DNA of 64,000 bases from Tribonema minus (GCA_017506865.1 JAFCMP010000212.1:1-64000), one strand, 5' to 3'. Positions 10,018-21,000 are shown, numbered from the stretch's first letter. Translations and numbers: made by a program. Notes: a model not told the origin generated them from the sequence alone.

Positions 10018-13000
10018 CAAGCAGCCGACATGCCAGCAGAACTCAGCCTGTTACAGGGGGAGGGAATTGAGCCAGAGACGGTTGCCAAGCTCATCCAGCG
10101 AGCAAGCCCTTACAGTGGAGCAGGCCCATCGGGGCTGCGCTACAGCCACCTGCAGGATGCGCTACGCACAAGCTGGGGACGGCAAGAGTTTGCTGCTGTC
10201 CTCACACGGTGGCTTCAGACCGTTATGCGGGAGGCTGCGCGGCTGCTGGATGCCTTCTGGCAGTTGCATGGCGCGGGGCGCCTGACGCCACTTGCAGAAC
10301 AACAGGAAGATGGTACAGCTAAGCAGCGGCCCATCGTTTGCGGCGAGGTGCTGCAGCGACTATGCACTTCGGTGTACGTGGCAGACCGCAAAGACTTCCT
10401 GGCGGAGCTCCTTGAGCCAGACGGGCAGTATGGGGAAGCCGTCTCAGCAGGAGCGGAGAAAGCGGCCATGGCCGGCAAACTCGCGTATGAGCTCGGTCAC
10501 TGGCAGTTCATGCTGGACCTCAAGAATGCCTTCAACATGGTGTTCGTCCTGGCGGCAGCGGAATGGGTAGCAGCACAGCTGCCGGACTTCCTCGACTACT
10601 TCATCGGCACATACGTTCGCACTCGGCCACGCCTGCAGTTCCAGCACGTCGACGGCTCCACGCGCATCATCATGTCTCAGCGCGGGTTTAAGCAGGGGGA
10701 CCCCGCGGCACCGATGCTCTTCTGCGGCGCCATTGCTCAGTGCTTGAAACGGTTCAATGAGGCGGCGGCCGCGCAGCGCGCGCGGAGGCGGATGGGCGCC
10801 TACATGGACGATGCCAACGTCCGAACAGGCGCTTGCACGCTGACTCAGGATGACATACAGGCGGTGGCGCAGCTCAAACAACACTTTGCGGAGGTGGGGC
10901 TGGAGCTAAACCTCACCAAGTCACGCGCGCTGCCTGGCAGGGGGCATGTGGTGACAGACCACGAGCGGCAACTGCTGCAGCAGCTGGGCGTTCAGCTAGT
11001 GGGGGATACGGATGAAAATCAGAACCGTGGAGCTGTGTTGCTGGGGGTGCCGGTGGGCCACAGCAGCTTTGTGGACGCATGGCTGCGCAGGGAAGCGGGT
11101 GCAGGCGGGGCAGGGGCTCGATTTGCAGAGCGATGCGCGCGCCTGACATCTCCGAGGGCTATGTTCAGGTTACTGCGCTACTGCGTGGTGCCTCGCATGA
11201 CGTACTGCCTGCGCACCATTCGCACTACGCAGACAGCGCCAGCCGCCAAGGAGTGGAATCGGGTCACACAGTGGGTGCTTGAGCACTCAATGGGCCTGCA
11301 GCCACCAGGCCAGACCTGGCGCCAGTTTGAGCAAAGTGGGGCCCACTTCCATCTGGCAGCGCACGGCCCAGCCTTACAGCAAGCGCGACTCCCAACACGG
11401 CATGGCGGCCTTGGCATTACCAGCGCCTGCGACATCGCTGATGCTGCGTATGTGGCGGGCACGTTGCAAGCGCTGCAACCAGCACTCTCTGGATGGGCGG
11501 GGGTGCTGCAGCAGGCGGCTCCTCAAGCGGCTGCAGACAACGCTGCTGAGGATGCGGCAACACAAGCGGCACCGGCAGCAGCGGCAGCAGCACCAGCACC
11601 AGCAGCATCAGCAGCGGCAACTGTTACAGCGGCAGCGGCGGTTGCCAGTGGAGGCGCGACCGCTCCGGCAGCGGCAACTGCATCAGCGGCTGGCCGCGCT
11701 TATGGCGCAGCCATTCCGGCAACACACGACGCAGCTGCCGCTGGATCAGGGGCCGCGGCGGCAGCACAGGCGGCACCAGCGGCAGCAGCAGCAGCGGCGG
11801 CGCACGGCGCAACTACTCCGGCGGCGGCAGCAGCGGCGGCAGCAGCAGCTGCTCCAGCATCAGAGGGTGCTGCAGCAGCGGCAGCACATGTTGCACCTCA
11901 AGTGGCCTCGGCGGCATCACTAACTGCAGCATCAACAGCAGCGGCTGCGGGCATAGGCAACACAGCTGCTACAGGCCCTACTAGCCTAAGGGCTGCTGCA
12001 GCACCTGCAACAGGAGCAGCGTCGGCAGGCGGCGCCGCAACCGTGCCGGCTGCGACAGCGGCAATGGCGGTGGCAGCGGCCAATGCGGCAGGTGCTGCAC
12101 CAACACCTGCGGCAGCAGCAACACCACTGGCAGCAGCAGCAACGGCAGGCGGCGCAGCTGCAGCACCAGCGCACGCAGCAGCGGCAGCCGTCAATGCAGG
12201 CGCTGCGCGTTCCACACCAGCAATGCTACAAGGCGCAGCAGCAGCAGAGGTGGCGCGCCTGCCCCTCATGCGGACGATCGCCACAGCTGCCACATCTCTA
12301 CGTGCAGCAACAGGTGACAAGCTGGAACATATACTGCCACCAGCGCTAACGCCACTGCAGCAGCAACCACCTACGCAGCAGCCGCCGCTGCGGCCGACAG
12401 CAGGTGGTGGCACTGGTGCGGATGCTGCTTGCGTACTTGACGCCAGTGCTCTGCAGTTGCAGTGTAGCCTGAAGCGCCCCAATCAGAGTGCGCTTGCAGA
12501 TGCCGTCGCTACCGAGCTTGCAGATAAGGTGGAGGCGGACCTGCAACAGCTGCCGCAGGGCACGCAACGCACGCAAGCACTTGCTTGATTCCGGTCGCAG
12601 CGCCACATGCACTCGATCGGCATGGCATTCCTCAACGAGCCCATGTACTCCACAACGGCTTCGTTCGATGGCCTATCCTGGCAGCTGGCCGTCAAACGCG
12701 CCATCGGAGTAGAGGAGCAGACGGCAGGCTGCAAGCTGTGCGGGAAGTCGCCGGGCGGCACCCTGCATGCACGGCTGTGTCAAGCGCCACGCGTCAAGGC
12801 GCACGACACCATCGTCCACAATAGCGTCAAGAGGGCCACGCAGCGCATCCTGCGGCAATACCTCAAAACGGGACTGGTGGACGAGGACTACACGCCGTTT
12901 CTGGGGTCCGCCGGGCCGCCGGGGAGTCGCAGGATGGACATCGTGCTGCCTGCCGACGCCTTCCCGGTGACCGGCTACGACGACCCGACACGCCACCTAC

Positions 13001-13551
13001 CGCTCATGGTGGACGTTACCTGCTTCGAGGCACAGGTGGCGTCGCGGGCGGCGAAGACTGCAGCAGACCCCGAGCGATGCTGCCGCAACCAAGAGGCCGC
13101 CAAGACTACCCACTATTCTGGTCATTATGATCAGAATTGCTACAAACTTGCCACTTTGGCAATAGGGTCATTTGGCAGCATCGGGGAGCAGGGGCGGAAG
13201 CTGCTGGAGGCTGTGGCGACGGAGTATGCCAGCAGGATGTCAGTGCCCGGAGGAGCGCGCCCTAAAGCTCTCAAGGGCATCGCCCTGGCGCGCTTACGCT
13301 CGGCACTGTCGGCAACGCTCCACATGGCGTACTCTGGCCGTGTCATGACACACATGGCAGAATCCAGGGGGGGGGGGGGCACATGGAGGAGGACGTAGGG
13401 GAGGACCCCGAGATGCCATTTGGCGGCGGCGGCGTTCGAGTGGTTGTCGTTGCGACACTTTCAGACTGTCATACGACATGTAGATTCCTTACAGCTAGAT
13501 GCCAATCATCTGGGCTTTTTCGCGCCCTGAGCGAGAATTAATAAAAAGTAC
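10018..13551 (+). mobile_element. RLE-type non-LTR retrotransposon, 5'-truncated copy (family A, copy A1)
   Basis: Homology to the full-length copy at 47,605-53,138 starts at about 10,018, at the codons before MPAELSLLQGEG, and continues to the shared 3' end ...TTAATAAAAAGTAC at 13,551. The N-terminal zinc-finger and Gly/Arg-rich region is missing, as expected for abortive target-primed reverse transcription. The two copies are very similar in translation, with few substitutions and Ala-repeat length changes, so the insertions are recent. The 3' UTR has a GGGC-TTTTTCGC-GCCC hairpin near 13,512-13,527. No clear target-site duplication was found. Confidence 0.85.
10030..13398 (+). pseudogene. 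Reverse transcriptase / restriction-like endonuclease polyprotein (A1), broken
   Basis: RT domain with PSGLRYSHLQ, LDLKNAF (about 10,515), QGDPAAPMLF and the catalytic YMDD at 10,801-10,812. After the RT thumb comes a low-complexity Ala-rich stretch of roughly 270 residues (11,500-12,320), then a C-x2-C-x8-H-x3-C knuckle (12,730-12,780) and a PD-(D/E)XK-like nuclease region (MDIVL, LMVDVTC, then EAAKTTHY). The frame is closed by TGA at 12,586-12,588 where the sister copy has CGA, a CpG-to-TpG change; the same frame resumes directly. A run of 13 G at 13,367-13,379 shifts the last residues. By RT and RLE motifs it belongs to the R2-like/RLE side of non-LTR elements. Not functional as read. Confidence 0.85.
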
Positions 13552-13610
13552 ATGTGTGCCTTCGGTACATGTGTGCCTTCGGTACATGTGTGCCTTCGGC
13601 ACACATGTAC
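13548..13610 (+). repeat. 17-bp tandem repeat (x3) ending in a 12-bp perfect hairpin
   Basis: GTACATGTGTGCCTTCG occurs three times from 13,548 and is followed by GCACACATGTAC, the exact reverse complement of its first 12 bases, giving a stem with a CTTCG loop. It begins exactly at the GTAC that closes retroelement A1 and ends in GTACTTTTATTAT, an inverted likeness of the retroelement tail. Confidence 0.85.
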
Positions 13611-13773
13611 TTTTATTATATTCCACTTGTGGCTGTGGAAATGCCATGTTGTAGGTGTGTCGCCTTGTTCTCACTCTTGGATGTAGCATGCAAAGCTTGC
13701 ACGCCACACCCCGCCCCCCACATGTACTACGATACTTGGTTCAAAAACAGCTGTTAGCAGAATCACGCAATTA

Positions 13774-14126
13774 GTGCAAGTCATTGCATCATCCTGGGCC
13801 TTCGTGCGATTGTGCAGGTCATATGGGCGACTAGGCACGCACGCTAACTTGTTCAGCAAGGACTACAAAAATTTGGCAATGCACTCAGCACTGTGCTCAA
13901 AAATGGGAAAGGGAGACGTGTTTCACAAGCCGCGGTTGCTCAGCGCCAGATCCCCACCAGTTTAGGCATGCACGTCATAGGCACAGAAGCTGCAGCCGTG
14001 CATGCCATGGCAAAGCGCATCATAGCGTATACTGCCAATGTGACACAAGCAAAGCACAATTTAAATGCTGGCAATGTTGCAGCCGCAGCACCGGCAAATA
14101 AGCTCTTGAAACGCTGCATACATTGA
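13774..14126 (+). pseudogene. C-terminal RLE remnant of retroelement family B, first copy
   Basis: The frame reads SSWAFVRLCRSYGRLGTHAN, NLAMHSALCSK, then after a frameshift AVAQRQIPTSLG and MAKRIIAYTANV. This matches the minus-strand ORF at 16,743-16,102 (SSWAFVPYVQESYGRLGKQT, LAMHSALCSGGG, GLAKRQI, AERVMAYTRG). The block resembles the last part of the RLE domain in family A (LATLAIGSFGSIGEQGRKLL). A 5'-truncated or eroded retroelement end; flanks carry no visible TSD. Confidence 0.6.
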
Positions 14127-14644
14127 TGTTAACAATATGTGCCTTCTTCATGCGGCTTTCAAGTCTCATCAGCACACAATGCATGTTTTGAATCCATATC
14201 TCCAGGAACGGCACGCAACAGGCGGGCACAAATTCTGCAAGACAATGTTGGCCACATCGCAATGGCACAGAGTTTATTGGATGCCTACATTCATTCTTGT
14301 GCCAGTGGTTATGCTTGCATTAAGCTTACAGCACTTGATTGGAAAGCATGTGCCTGCCGGCCAAACAGGCAAAGCATGGTTAAAGTGTGCGCGGAGGCAG
14401 CAACGCTGGGATACGTAGCGCAGCCAGTAATGCTTCCTGATTCAGGTTGTCGCATCATGATGATGCCTACATCTGTGTGCCAGATGGTGGCTTCTATTGG
14501 TGCCTCAATTTGCATGATGACATTCATCAGCATCAGTATGTATACACACAGTGAAAGTACAGTTTGCAGCAATATACCATGCCGTCATGCATCCAGAGAC
14601 TTGCATTCATCAAAGCAAGTGCCATGCGTACCGCAACGTGGTAT
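14127..14644. other. Spacer; possible further eroded family B similarity
   Basis: Plus-strand frame 14,139-14,660 contains GTARNRRAQILQDNVGHIAM, loosely like the end of the family B protein, but too weak to call. No other feature seen. Confidence 0.25.
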
Positions 14645-14667
14645 TATGTATACCATCTAGTAGCTAG
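14645..14667. repeat. Left 23-bp target-site duplication of the family B insertion
   Basis: Identical over 23 bases to 16,913-16,935 (core GTATACCATCTAGTAGCTAG). The bases just inside, read on the minus strand, are the retroelement tail CCCCTAAAAAGTAC. Confidence 0.85.
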
Positions 14668-14689
14668 GTACTTTTTAGGGGAAGTTCAC

Positions 14690-16030
14690 AGGCGGGACGA
14701 GTAGAGTAACTAGAGTACGAGTGCTACTCTACTTTATTGAAATCGAGTAGTGGAGTAGTACTCTATTGAGAGTGGCATTTTTGTGTAGAGTGGTCGAGTA
14801 GCACTCTAGTTGGCAGGCCCTTTTTGAATCGAGTACGAGTAATTACTCCTTCTGAGCTGCCTTTTTGGTGTAGAGTTCGAGTACTTTACTCTAGTGTTCT
14901 CTCTAGTATTCTAGTACACTAGAGTATACTCTACATATTAGAGTACATACTCTTACAAATTGGAGTACATTATAATACATGTTTAAAGAACATATTCTTG
15001 CATTCTTGCAAGCACGTTGTCTACTGCGCAGACAAAGGAGTCCTGAATGCAATGTACTACAGTGGAGGGTGTGCCAAAAAAAAAACGCGCATTTGCTACC
15101 CTGATCTCAGCAAATGGTGACAAATATGCATATGTGCAGCTGCTACATAGACTGCTGTGAACGTCATTAGATCGCAAGCCCTTAAAATTTCAGCATTCTC
15201 AAACTACGCAACAGATACATAGACGAAACCCATCATCGCTGCACAGGCTCAAACAGTGCCAAACAGCTGCAAACAGCTACCGCCTGGCAAGAGCTTTGCT
15301 TCTCTTTGGACTAGTCAGTCACGATGCCTTCATAATCCCAAGGCAAGGCACGATTTGCAGAGGGGGCTTGGACACTGCGACGAGAGTAGAGTATCACCGG
15401 ACTCCTTCTCCAGCTGCTGCCGCTTCTCCACTCTGACGTTATCTAGAGCAATCGGTGTGACGACGCCGCCAGCAGGGAACGCTCTGCGCCTGTTTCCCTG
15501 CAAATCACGTTGGTTCCTGGTTCCTAGACTGGTTCACCACTATCGATGCAGTCGGCACAGCCAAAGGTTCCAGACTGAGCGCAGAAGCCTATTCGGCGTC
15601 CGCGTCGTCAGTGCTAGCGCTGGGTTTTCTACTGTGCCCTCTTCTCTCGAGATCTCGTGCAAGTTGCCAACTTCACGCACGCCAACTTGAAGTATGCGAC
15701 AGTTGAAGTTGGTGCGAGGAGCCTCGGAGGAGGTCGCGGTGAGACGTAATTTGGCCAGTAAGTACTCTTGCTGATTGAGTGACAGAGTGGATTACTCCAG
15801 TTGCATACCCAACGAGTAATAACCACTCTTTCTCACTCTAACTCGACATCAAAGTGTATTTTTGTGATAGAGTAAGAGTAGCCACTCTAATCGCCGCTGG
15901 ATTTTTGAGGGAGTCACGAGTGTGCACTCGTTCCGGCACGGCAAACGTGTGTAGAGTAGGAGTCCACTCCTTGATGGTTACTCACTCTACAACTCTACTC
16001 TATTTACTCTTTCTCACTCGTACGTATGTA
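14690..16030. mobile_element. Candidate fold-back element with GAGTA-rich arms
   Basis: 14,690-14,985 is dominated by GAGTA, TACTC and CTAGAGTA words; 15,755-16,030 carries the same words mostly in the opposite sense (CACTCTA, TACTCTTTCTCACTCG). The outer ends are an imperfect inverted pair: ACGAGTAGAGTAACTAGAG on the left, and the reverse complement of the right end starts TACGAGTGAGAAAGAGTA. About 770 bp of ordinary sequence lies between. No transposase and no clean TSD, so either a fold-back type transposon or two satellite-like blocks. Confidence 0.4.
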
Positions 16031-16101
16031 CTTGTATTTATAAAGGCCCAAGGGAGGCCGGGTTGCCTATGCAATCGAAAAGCTTGCGTCAACGCAGCAG
16101 C

Positions 16102-16743
16102 CTAGGCTGCGCTGTGCCCTAGGAGCTTGGATACCGGCGCTGCAACACAGCCCAGCATTCGCGCTCCGCGTGTGTACGCCATGACGCGCTCCGCCAACTC
16201 CCGCGCCAGCGATATGCTCAGCTCAATGAGGATCTGACGCTTAGCTAACCCGGCCTTGCGCAACACATCTGCCTTCCCCCCCCCTGAGCACAGTGCTGAG
16301 TGCATTGCCAACTCCTTAACAAAAAGGCTTGTCTGCTTGCCCAGCCGTCCGTACGACTCCTGCACGTACGGCACAAAAGCCCAAGATGACGTCAAGGTGC
16401 CGGTGTGGTGCTTGACCTTCGCGTCCTCCCCCACCCCAGCAGCATAGCCGTCCGTGTTCGAGGCATTTGTTTTGCCTGTCAGGTACGAGCTCGCTGTGGG
16501 TGCGCGCACACTTGTGTCTAGCACTATACTCGTCCCGCCTGTGGGGAAGTTGGTGTGCCAAATTGCAATACACACTGCCGCCGCATTGAAGACCTCTACA
16601 TGACCCTCCCGGGACACGCGACACACACACTCGAACTTGCTGGTCCCTGCCACCGCCACCACCAACCAGCCGCCCGGGGGTTGAACTCGGGCGAGGCAGG
16701 CGGCAGGAGGCGGCGGCGTAGGCAGGGGAAGGGGACGTCGCAA
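16102..16743 (-). CDS. C-terminal restriction-like endonuclease region, family B retroelement (partial)
   Basis: An open frame of 213 codons ending in TAA. From about residue 25 it reads like the end of an RLE protein: IVLDTSVRAP supplies the Asp strand of a PD-(D/E)XK fold, and GVGEDAKVKHH the E-x-K, followed by SSWAFVPYVQESYGRLGKQT and a helical tail. The first 25 residues (Pro-rich) may be out of frame. The upstream RT is absent because the insertion is 5'-truncated. An eroded homologue lies at 13,774-14,126. No independent start codon is expected. Confidence 0.55.
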   Translation of the reverse strand: MRRPLPLPTPPPPAACLARVQPPGGWLVVAVAGTSKFECVCRVSREGHVEVFNAAAVCIAIWHTNFPTGGTSIVLDTSVRAPTASSYLTGKTNASNTDGYAAGVGEDAKVKHHTGTLTSSWAFVPYVQESYGRLGKQTSLFVKELAMHSALCSGGGKADVLRKAGLAKRQILIELSISLARELAERVMAYTRGARMLGCVAAPVSKLLGHSAA

Positions 16744-16912
16744 CTAGCAGCGACACCAGTGGAGGTGCTGGGGTACCCAGGTGGTTTCGCCCTAGCTCCT
16801 TGCCGTTTTCTTCCCCCGCAGCCAGCAAGCGACAATACATCAGTGTTATGGTGAGACAATCGCTCTGTTGTTTGTGCCCTGCCTGCTATCCCCCCAAAGC
16901 TTGTAAAAGTGG

Positions 16913-16935
16913 TATGTATACCATCTAGTAGCTAG
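16913..16935. repeat. Right 23-bp target-site duplication of the family B insertion
   Basis: Exact repeat of 14,645-14,667; beyond it (CTGGCC...) the flanks differ, so the repeat length is well defined. Confidence 0.85.
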
Positions 16936-17801
16936 CTGGCCTTTGCACTGCCTTGTCAAGAGGCCTGACAGCAAGCGGTGATACCATGGCACGTGCACCA
17001 ACGGCCCACCATCCATTGGCACTGTGATGCCGGTACATTCTGAGAGTACCAGGGGAAGCCAGCTCGTTGCGCACTCAGTGAGGCTCATGGGTTTGGGAAA
17101 GCCCCAAAGAACGCGAGGCCGCCTGTATCCCAGCCCGCCGGGCCCCCGAGGATTGTGTGTCCTACTTGAAGGGTTTACGTTGTGAGCAGAAATAACTGCA
17201 CATGTTGAACAAGATGCTGATTGTTCCGTGCATCAAGTGCTGCAGCCATGGCTCATTGAACGCATGCTGCAAACACCACTGTGACATGAGCAGTCTGACG
17301 CCAAGAGGCGCAACAGGGGGCACGTATCATGTTGCGTATTGCAGCAGAAGCATGGATACCCACGTACACAGAATGCAGAAAGGCCCGCTGGACCCCAACA
17401 TATAGATGTCGAAGCAGTACTCATTACGATGCATGTGTGCACACAGTCGGGCAGAGGTAGCTGTACGCACACTGTGCAGCTGTGGCAAAACATGCAGTGC
17501 ACAAATGGAAGGCCGCTGGTCACCCAGTCCATCATCACCTGCACATCCACGCTGCACCTGCGGAAAAACATGAAATATGCTCGACAGATTGAAAGCAACA
17601 CACCGTCGGCAGGCAAGCAAGGCACGCGACAGCGTGCACAACTACTCAGAGGCTCAAGCGTATCTAAAGAGAGGGTGAGGGCGCGCCGCATGCTGCGCCC
17701 ATGAGTGCGTCAATCTTCAGGGACCCCTGACACCGGGGTCGATGTCTCCGCTCGTACTTCTGATGTTGGAAGGGTTGCGACTTTGCAGCGGTGATAAAAA
17801 A
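16936..17801. other. Spacer; Cys-rich minus-strand frame of uncertain meaning
   Basis: The frame 17,691-17,233 (minus) encodes many Cys, but no family is recognisable and codon use is unconvincing. The word TGTGACATGAGCAGTC at about 17,279 recurs at about 25,085 inside an intron of the Pro-Thr gene, so this may be related duplicated intron-type sequence. Confidence 0.3.
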
Positions 17802-18041
17802 CTACTGTAGACGAAAGGAAACACTACACGTCACAGTCCGCTGCACCGCAGACGAAAAAAATATGCGTGATCCCCCTTGGCATTCGTTCGGGCAGCGCTC
17901 GGCCGGGGCAGCAGGCGCGCACACACAGCGGGCCGCAACGGATGTTGTTGCAGCGGAAATGGTCGACTGCGGCAGGTGCGCTGGGGCCTGCGACTCCTTG
18001 CAGCCGGCAGCGTCGCCTGTGAAGTAATAGTCCGACGCGAC
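17802..18041 (-). CDS. Candidate terminal exon of the Pro-Thr gene
   Basis: The frame following TACTTCACAG reads [37 protein letters not shown], high in third-position GC, and ends at TAG 17,802. Several Cys suggest a small folded C-terminal domain. The join to the upstream exon is not resolved; the family is not recognised. Confidence 0.35.
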   Translation of the reverse strand, partial: VASDYYFTGDAAGCKESQAPAHLPQSTISAATTSVAARCVCAPAAPAERCPNECQGGSRIFFSSAVQRTVTCSVSFRLQ

Positions 18042-21000
18042 AAACGCGCCAGATTTGGCCATGGGGCCAGAGGCTCTGCGGCTCAGAGAGCTAGCGCCGC
18101 ACGCCTGCAGCTGGAGCCGGAGTTGGGGCGGGGGTTGGGGCGGGGGTCGTGGTTGGTGCGGGTGTCGGAGCTGGCGTTGCAGTTGGTGCTGGTGTAGTGC
18201 CTCCTGCCATGGGACTGGGGGTTGTGACAACAGCGCTCGGCGAGGGGGTCGTGACGGAAGGCGGCCCGGTGGTGGCACCAACCGAGGGGGCAGGGGTGAC
18301 GGCCGCTGTAAAGCACATGAAAGGGAGTGCAGCACGGGCGGTTGAAGTTGTTGTGATGGACCGCGTCATGGCGTGGATTGTGATGCATGTGGGTGGCTGC
18401 GGCATGCTGCACAGGGCAACTCCCTCACGGCCTGCAAAATGGCCTAGGGAGCTCAAGCAGCATTGCTCATCATCCGCCTGTAATGTGTATGCTGAGTGTT
18501 GTTGGCACAGAAGTGGGGGATGTCACAGTGCACAAAATTGTACCACAGTGCAGTTTAGCATGACCCGACAAAGCATGATGCACTGACGCACACAAAAACA
18601 CCAATTTCCTTGTGCTCCTGAGAGCAGGAAACTTGCAGATGACACCATGCTTTAAACACAGCGCGAGAAGGAGAGCACATGAACAATTCTTATTTACTTT
18701 GGTGCATAACGCGCATGTACTTTGCATTTGTTATCGTGTAGTTTGAGAGAAACATGGCATGTGATCATGAAGGGTTGAAATGTAGATGCAAGAACAATGC
18801 TACCATAGTACACTGGCAGGTCAACCTGTGTGGGAGAGTTCTAGGGCAACGAAGCAGAGCAGATGAAGTGGTGATGTGCACAACTCAATCCCCGCAACAA
18901 AGCTCTCAGCACAACAACACATCTACCTATGATGAATGGAGCGCAACAGTTTGACTGCAGATACCAGTGCTCGCTGCCCGCATCTACACTAGCCCATACG
19001 ACAGCCAAAAGCAGCGGGGTTCAACAAATGGACGCTGCAGCGCTTCACCAGCCCCCACCTGTTGGAGCAGAGGTGGTCCCTATAGGTGCAGGAGTGGGCA
19101 TAGGGGTCGGTGCTGGAGTGGTCGCAGGGGTCGGTGCTGGAGTGGTCGCAGGGGTCGGTGCTGGAGTGGTCGCAGGGGTCGGTGCTGGCGTGGTCGCAGG
19201 GGTCGGTGCTGGCGTGGTCGCAGGGGTCGGTGCTGGCGTGGTCGCAGGGGTCGGTGCTGGCGTGGTTGCAGGGGTCGGTGCTGGAGTGGTTGCTGAAGTC
19301 GGCGCAGGAGTCTGTGCAGGGGTCGGTGCTGGCGTGGGCGCAGGAGTCTGTGCTAAAGTTGGCGCAGGAGTCTGTGCTGGAGGGGTTGGTGCTGAAGTCG
19401 GCGCAGGAGTCTGTGCTGGAGTGGGCGCAGGAGTCGGTGCTGAAGTCGGCGCAGGAGTCTGTGCTGAAGTGGGCGCAGGGGTTGGTGCTGGAGTCGGGGC
19501 AGGGGTCGGTGCTGGCGTGGGCGCAGGAGTGGGTGCTGGAGTGGGTGCTGGAGTCGGTGCTGGAGTCGGGGCAGGGGTTGGCTGCGTGTTGTATTCGTGC
19601 AGACGTGGAGATTTGGAGCATGCAGGTGCAACGTGAGTGGGGCTGGTGAGTCGATGTCGATGCGCATAGGCAATGAGTGCGACAAAGATGCACAGATGTG
19701 GAACTATAGAAGTTTGTATGCTTTGAAATGGTATAGTCTGAAGTACTGTACTGTAATACTTCTCTGCTTCAAATATTTTGAAATACATCAATGAATGTAC
19801 ATTAGTGCACCAGTGCAAATGAACTTTGAGTTGAACATGGAGCATTCGACAATGCGCAGCTCAGCTTTCCTGCTCTGATAGACGACACAAATGGGGCATG
19901 GGCTGCAGCACGCAAGAGACGCGACTGTTGGGGCGGGTCAGCACCGCAAGCCACAATGCGCATGCTAAGCTGTACAAGAAGGCAGTTACAGGCCCAGTCT
20001 GGCGGTCTGCTGCAGGCGGCGCAAGGGAACAGACATGGAAAGTGGGCCGCATGCAGGGCAGGCAGTGACCACAAACAGCGCTTCCTTTGAAAGAGTTCCA
20101 GTATACATGTTGATTAACAGCTTGTCTTGCATCGCACCATTGCACAACTCCAAGGCATGGGGCTTCTGCGTGATCCAAGCACAAAGAGGTGGATAGCACT
20201 TGCAAAGCCTGAAGGCAGTACAGCTGACTAGCTAGCATGCATCAGCGGTACGGAACGCCGTGCAACAACTGCGCTCATGTCCAGGGTCAGCATGCGCTGT
20301 TGCATGTCGCCCGCAACGGTATCCGATTTCGCATTCTGTGGTTGCACACATAGATGTTACAACGATCAGAGCCGGACACGTGTTTGGCCATTGAAGAACA
20401 CTGATTGGCTGCGGCCGGAGCTCATCATGCTGGAGCACATACTAACGTGCCGCTATTGCTCTTGCTCCCTTTGTGTCCTTAGCCCAGTAATGCAAGTGGC
20501 TGCTCGTCTCACCTGCGGGGTTGGTTTCCTCGTAGGCTTGGCGGTCGGCTTGGCCGTTGGCTTGCTGGTCGGTGTGGCAGTGGGTACTGACGTCGGCTGC
20601 GCAGTCGGCAGCGCAGTCGGCTTTGCGGTGGGCTGTGCGGTGGGCGTGGCAGTCGGTGTGGCGGTTGGCTGTAGTTGCGGCCCGGGACAGGGGGCAATGA
20701 ACAGAAAGTCAGGCCAGAAAGAAACAGCTGCAACGGTAGAGAAAGTATGCGAGTGGCCACACGCGCATCGAATGACCATGGCCTAGGCCTACAGGACTGG
20801 GGTCACGACTCGGTGCAGAGGAAGCTCATGGCCTGCAGACTATTGCATCTGATGACGTGTCATTTCCTTGATCTGTGCTCGCCCATTGTGACTTTGGCGC
20901 GTCAGCTGCGCCGCAAGGTTCACAGGTAGCAATCACGCAAGATTGTCAAAGGATAGTACGTTGATTGTTGTCCTGTCAGGTCCTGAGCCCTCTGCAATGG

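Larger units (their letters stand above)
14668..16912 (-). mobile_element. 5'-truncated RLE non-LTR retrotransposon insertion (family B) with nested fold-back DNA
   Basis: Bounded by a perfect 23-bp direct repeat (14,645-14,667 and 16,913-16,935). On the minus strand its 5' part codes for the C-terminal RLE region (16,743-16,102) and it ends at 14,668 with CTTCCCCTAAAAAGTAC, the same kind of tail as family A. A 2.2-kb body with a 1.4-kb 3' region after the stop codon is long; most of that region (about 14,690-16,030) is GAGTA/TACTC-rich and probably a separate insertion. TSD length and the A-rich 3' end fit target-primed reverse transcription by an RLE element. The boundaries come directly from the sequence; the family name is inference. 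Confidence 0.7.

Noticed and set aside
16678-16700. tRNA B-box-like GGGTTGAACTCGGGC
   Set aside because: No matching A box or acceptor stem nearby; it lies within the family B coding remnant.
17233-17691. 152-codon Cys-rich minus-strand ORF as a secreted protein gene
   Set aside because: Cys come mostly from TGC/GCA-rich DNA, no signal peptide or conserved spacing, and part of the sequence resembles intron DNA of the Pro-Thr gene.
18929-19636. Long plus-strand ORFs of the form [15 protein letters not shown] across the Pro-Thr exons
   Set aside because: They are the opposite-strand reading of a 24-bp repeat with no stops in any frame. Splice sites and flanking ex-intron conservation support only the minus strand.
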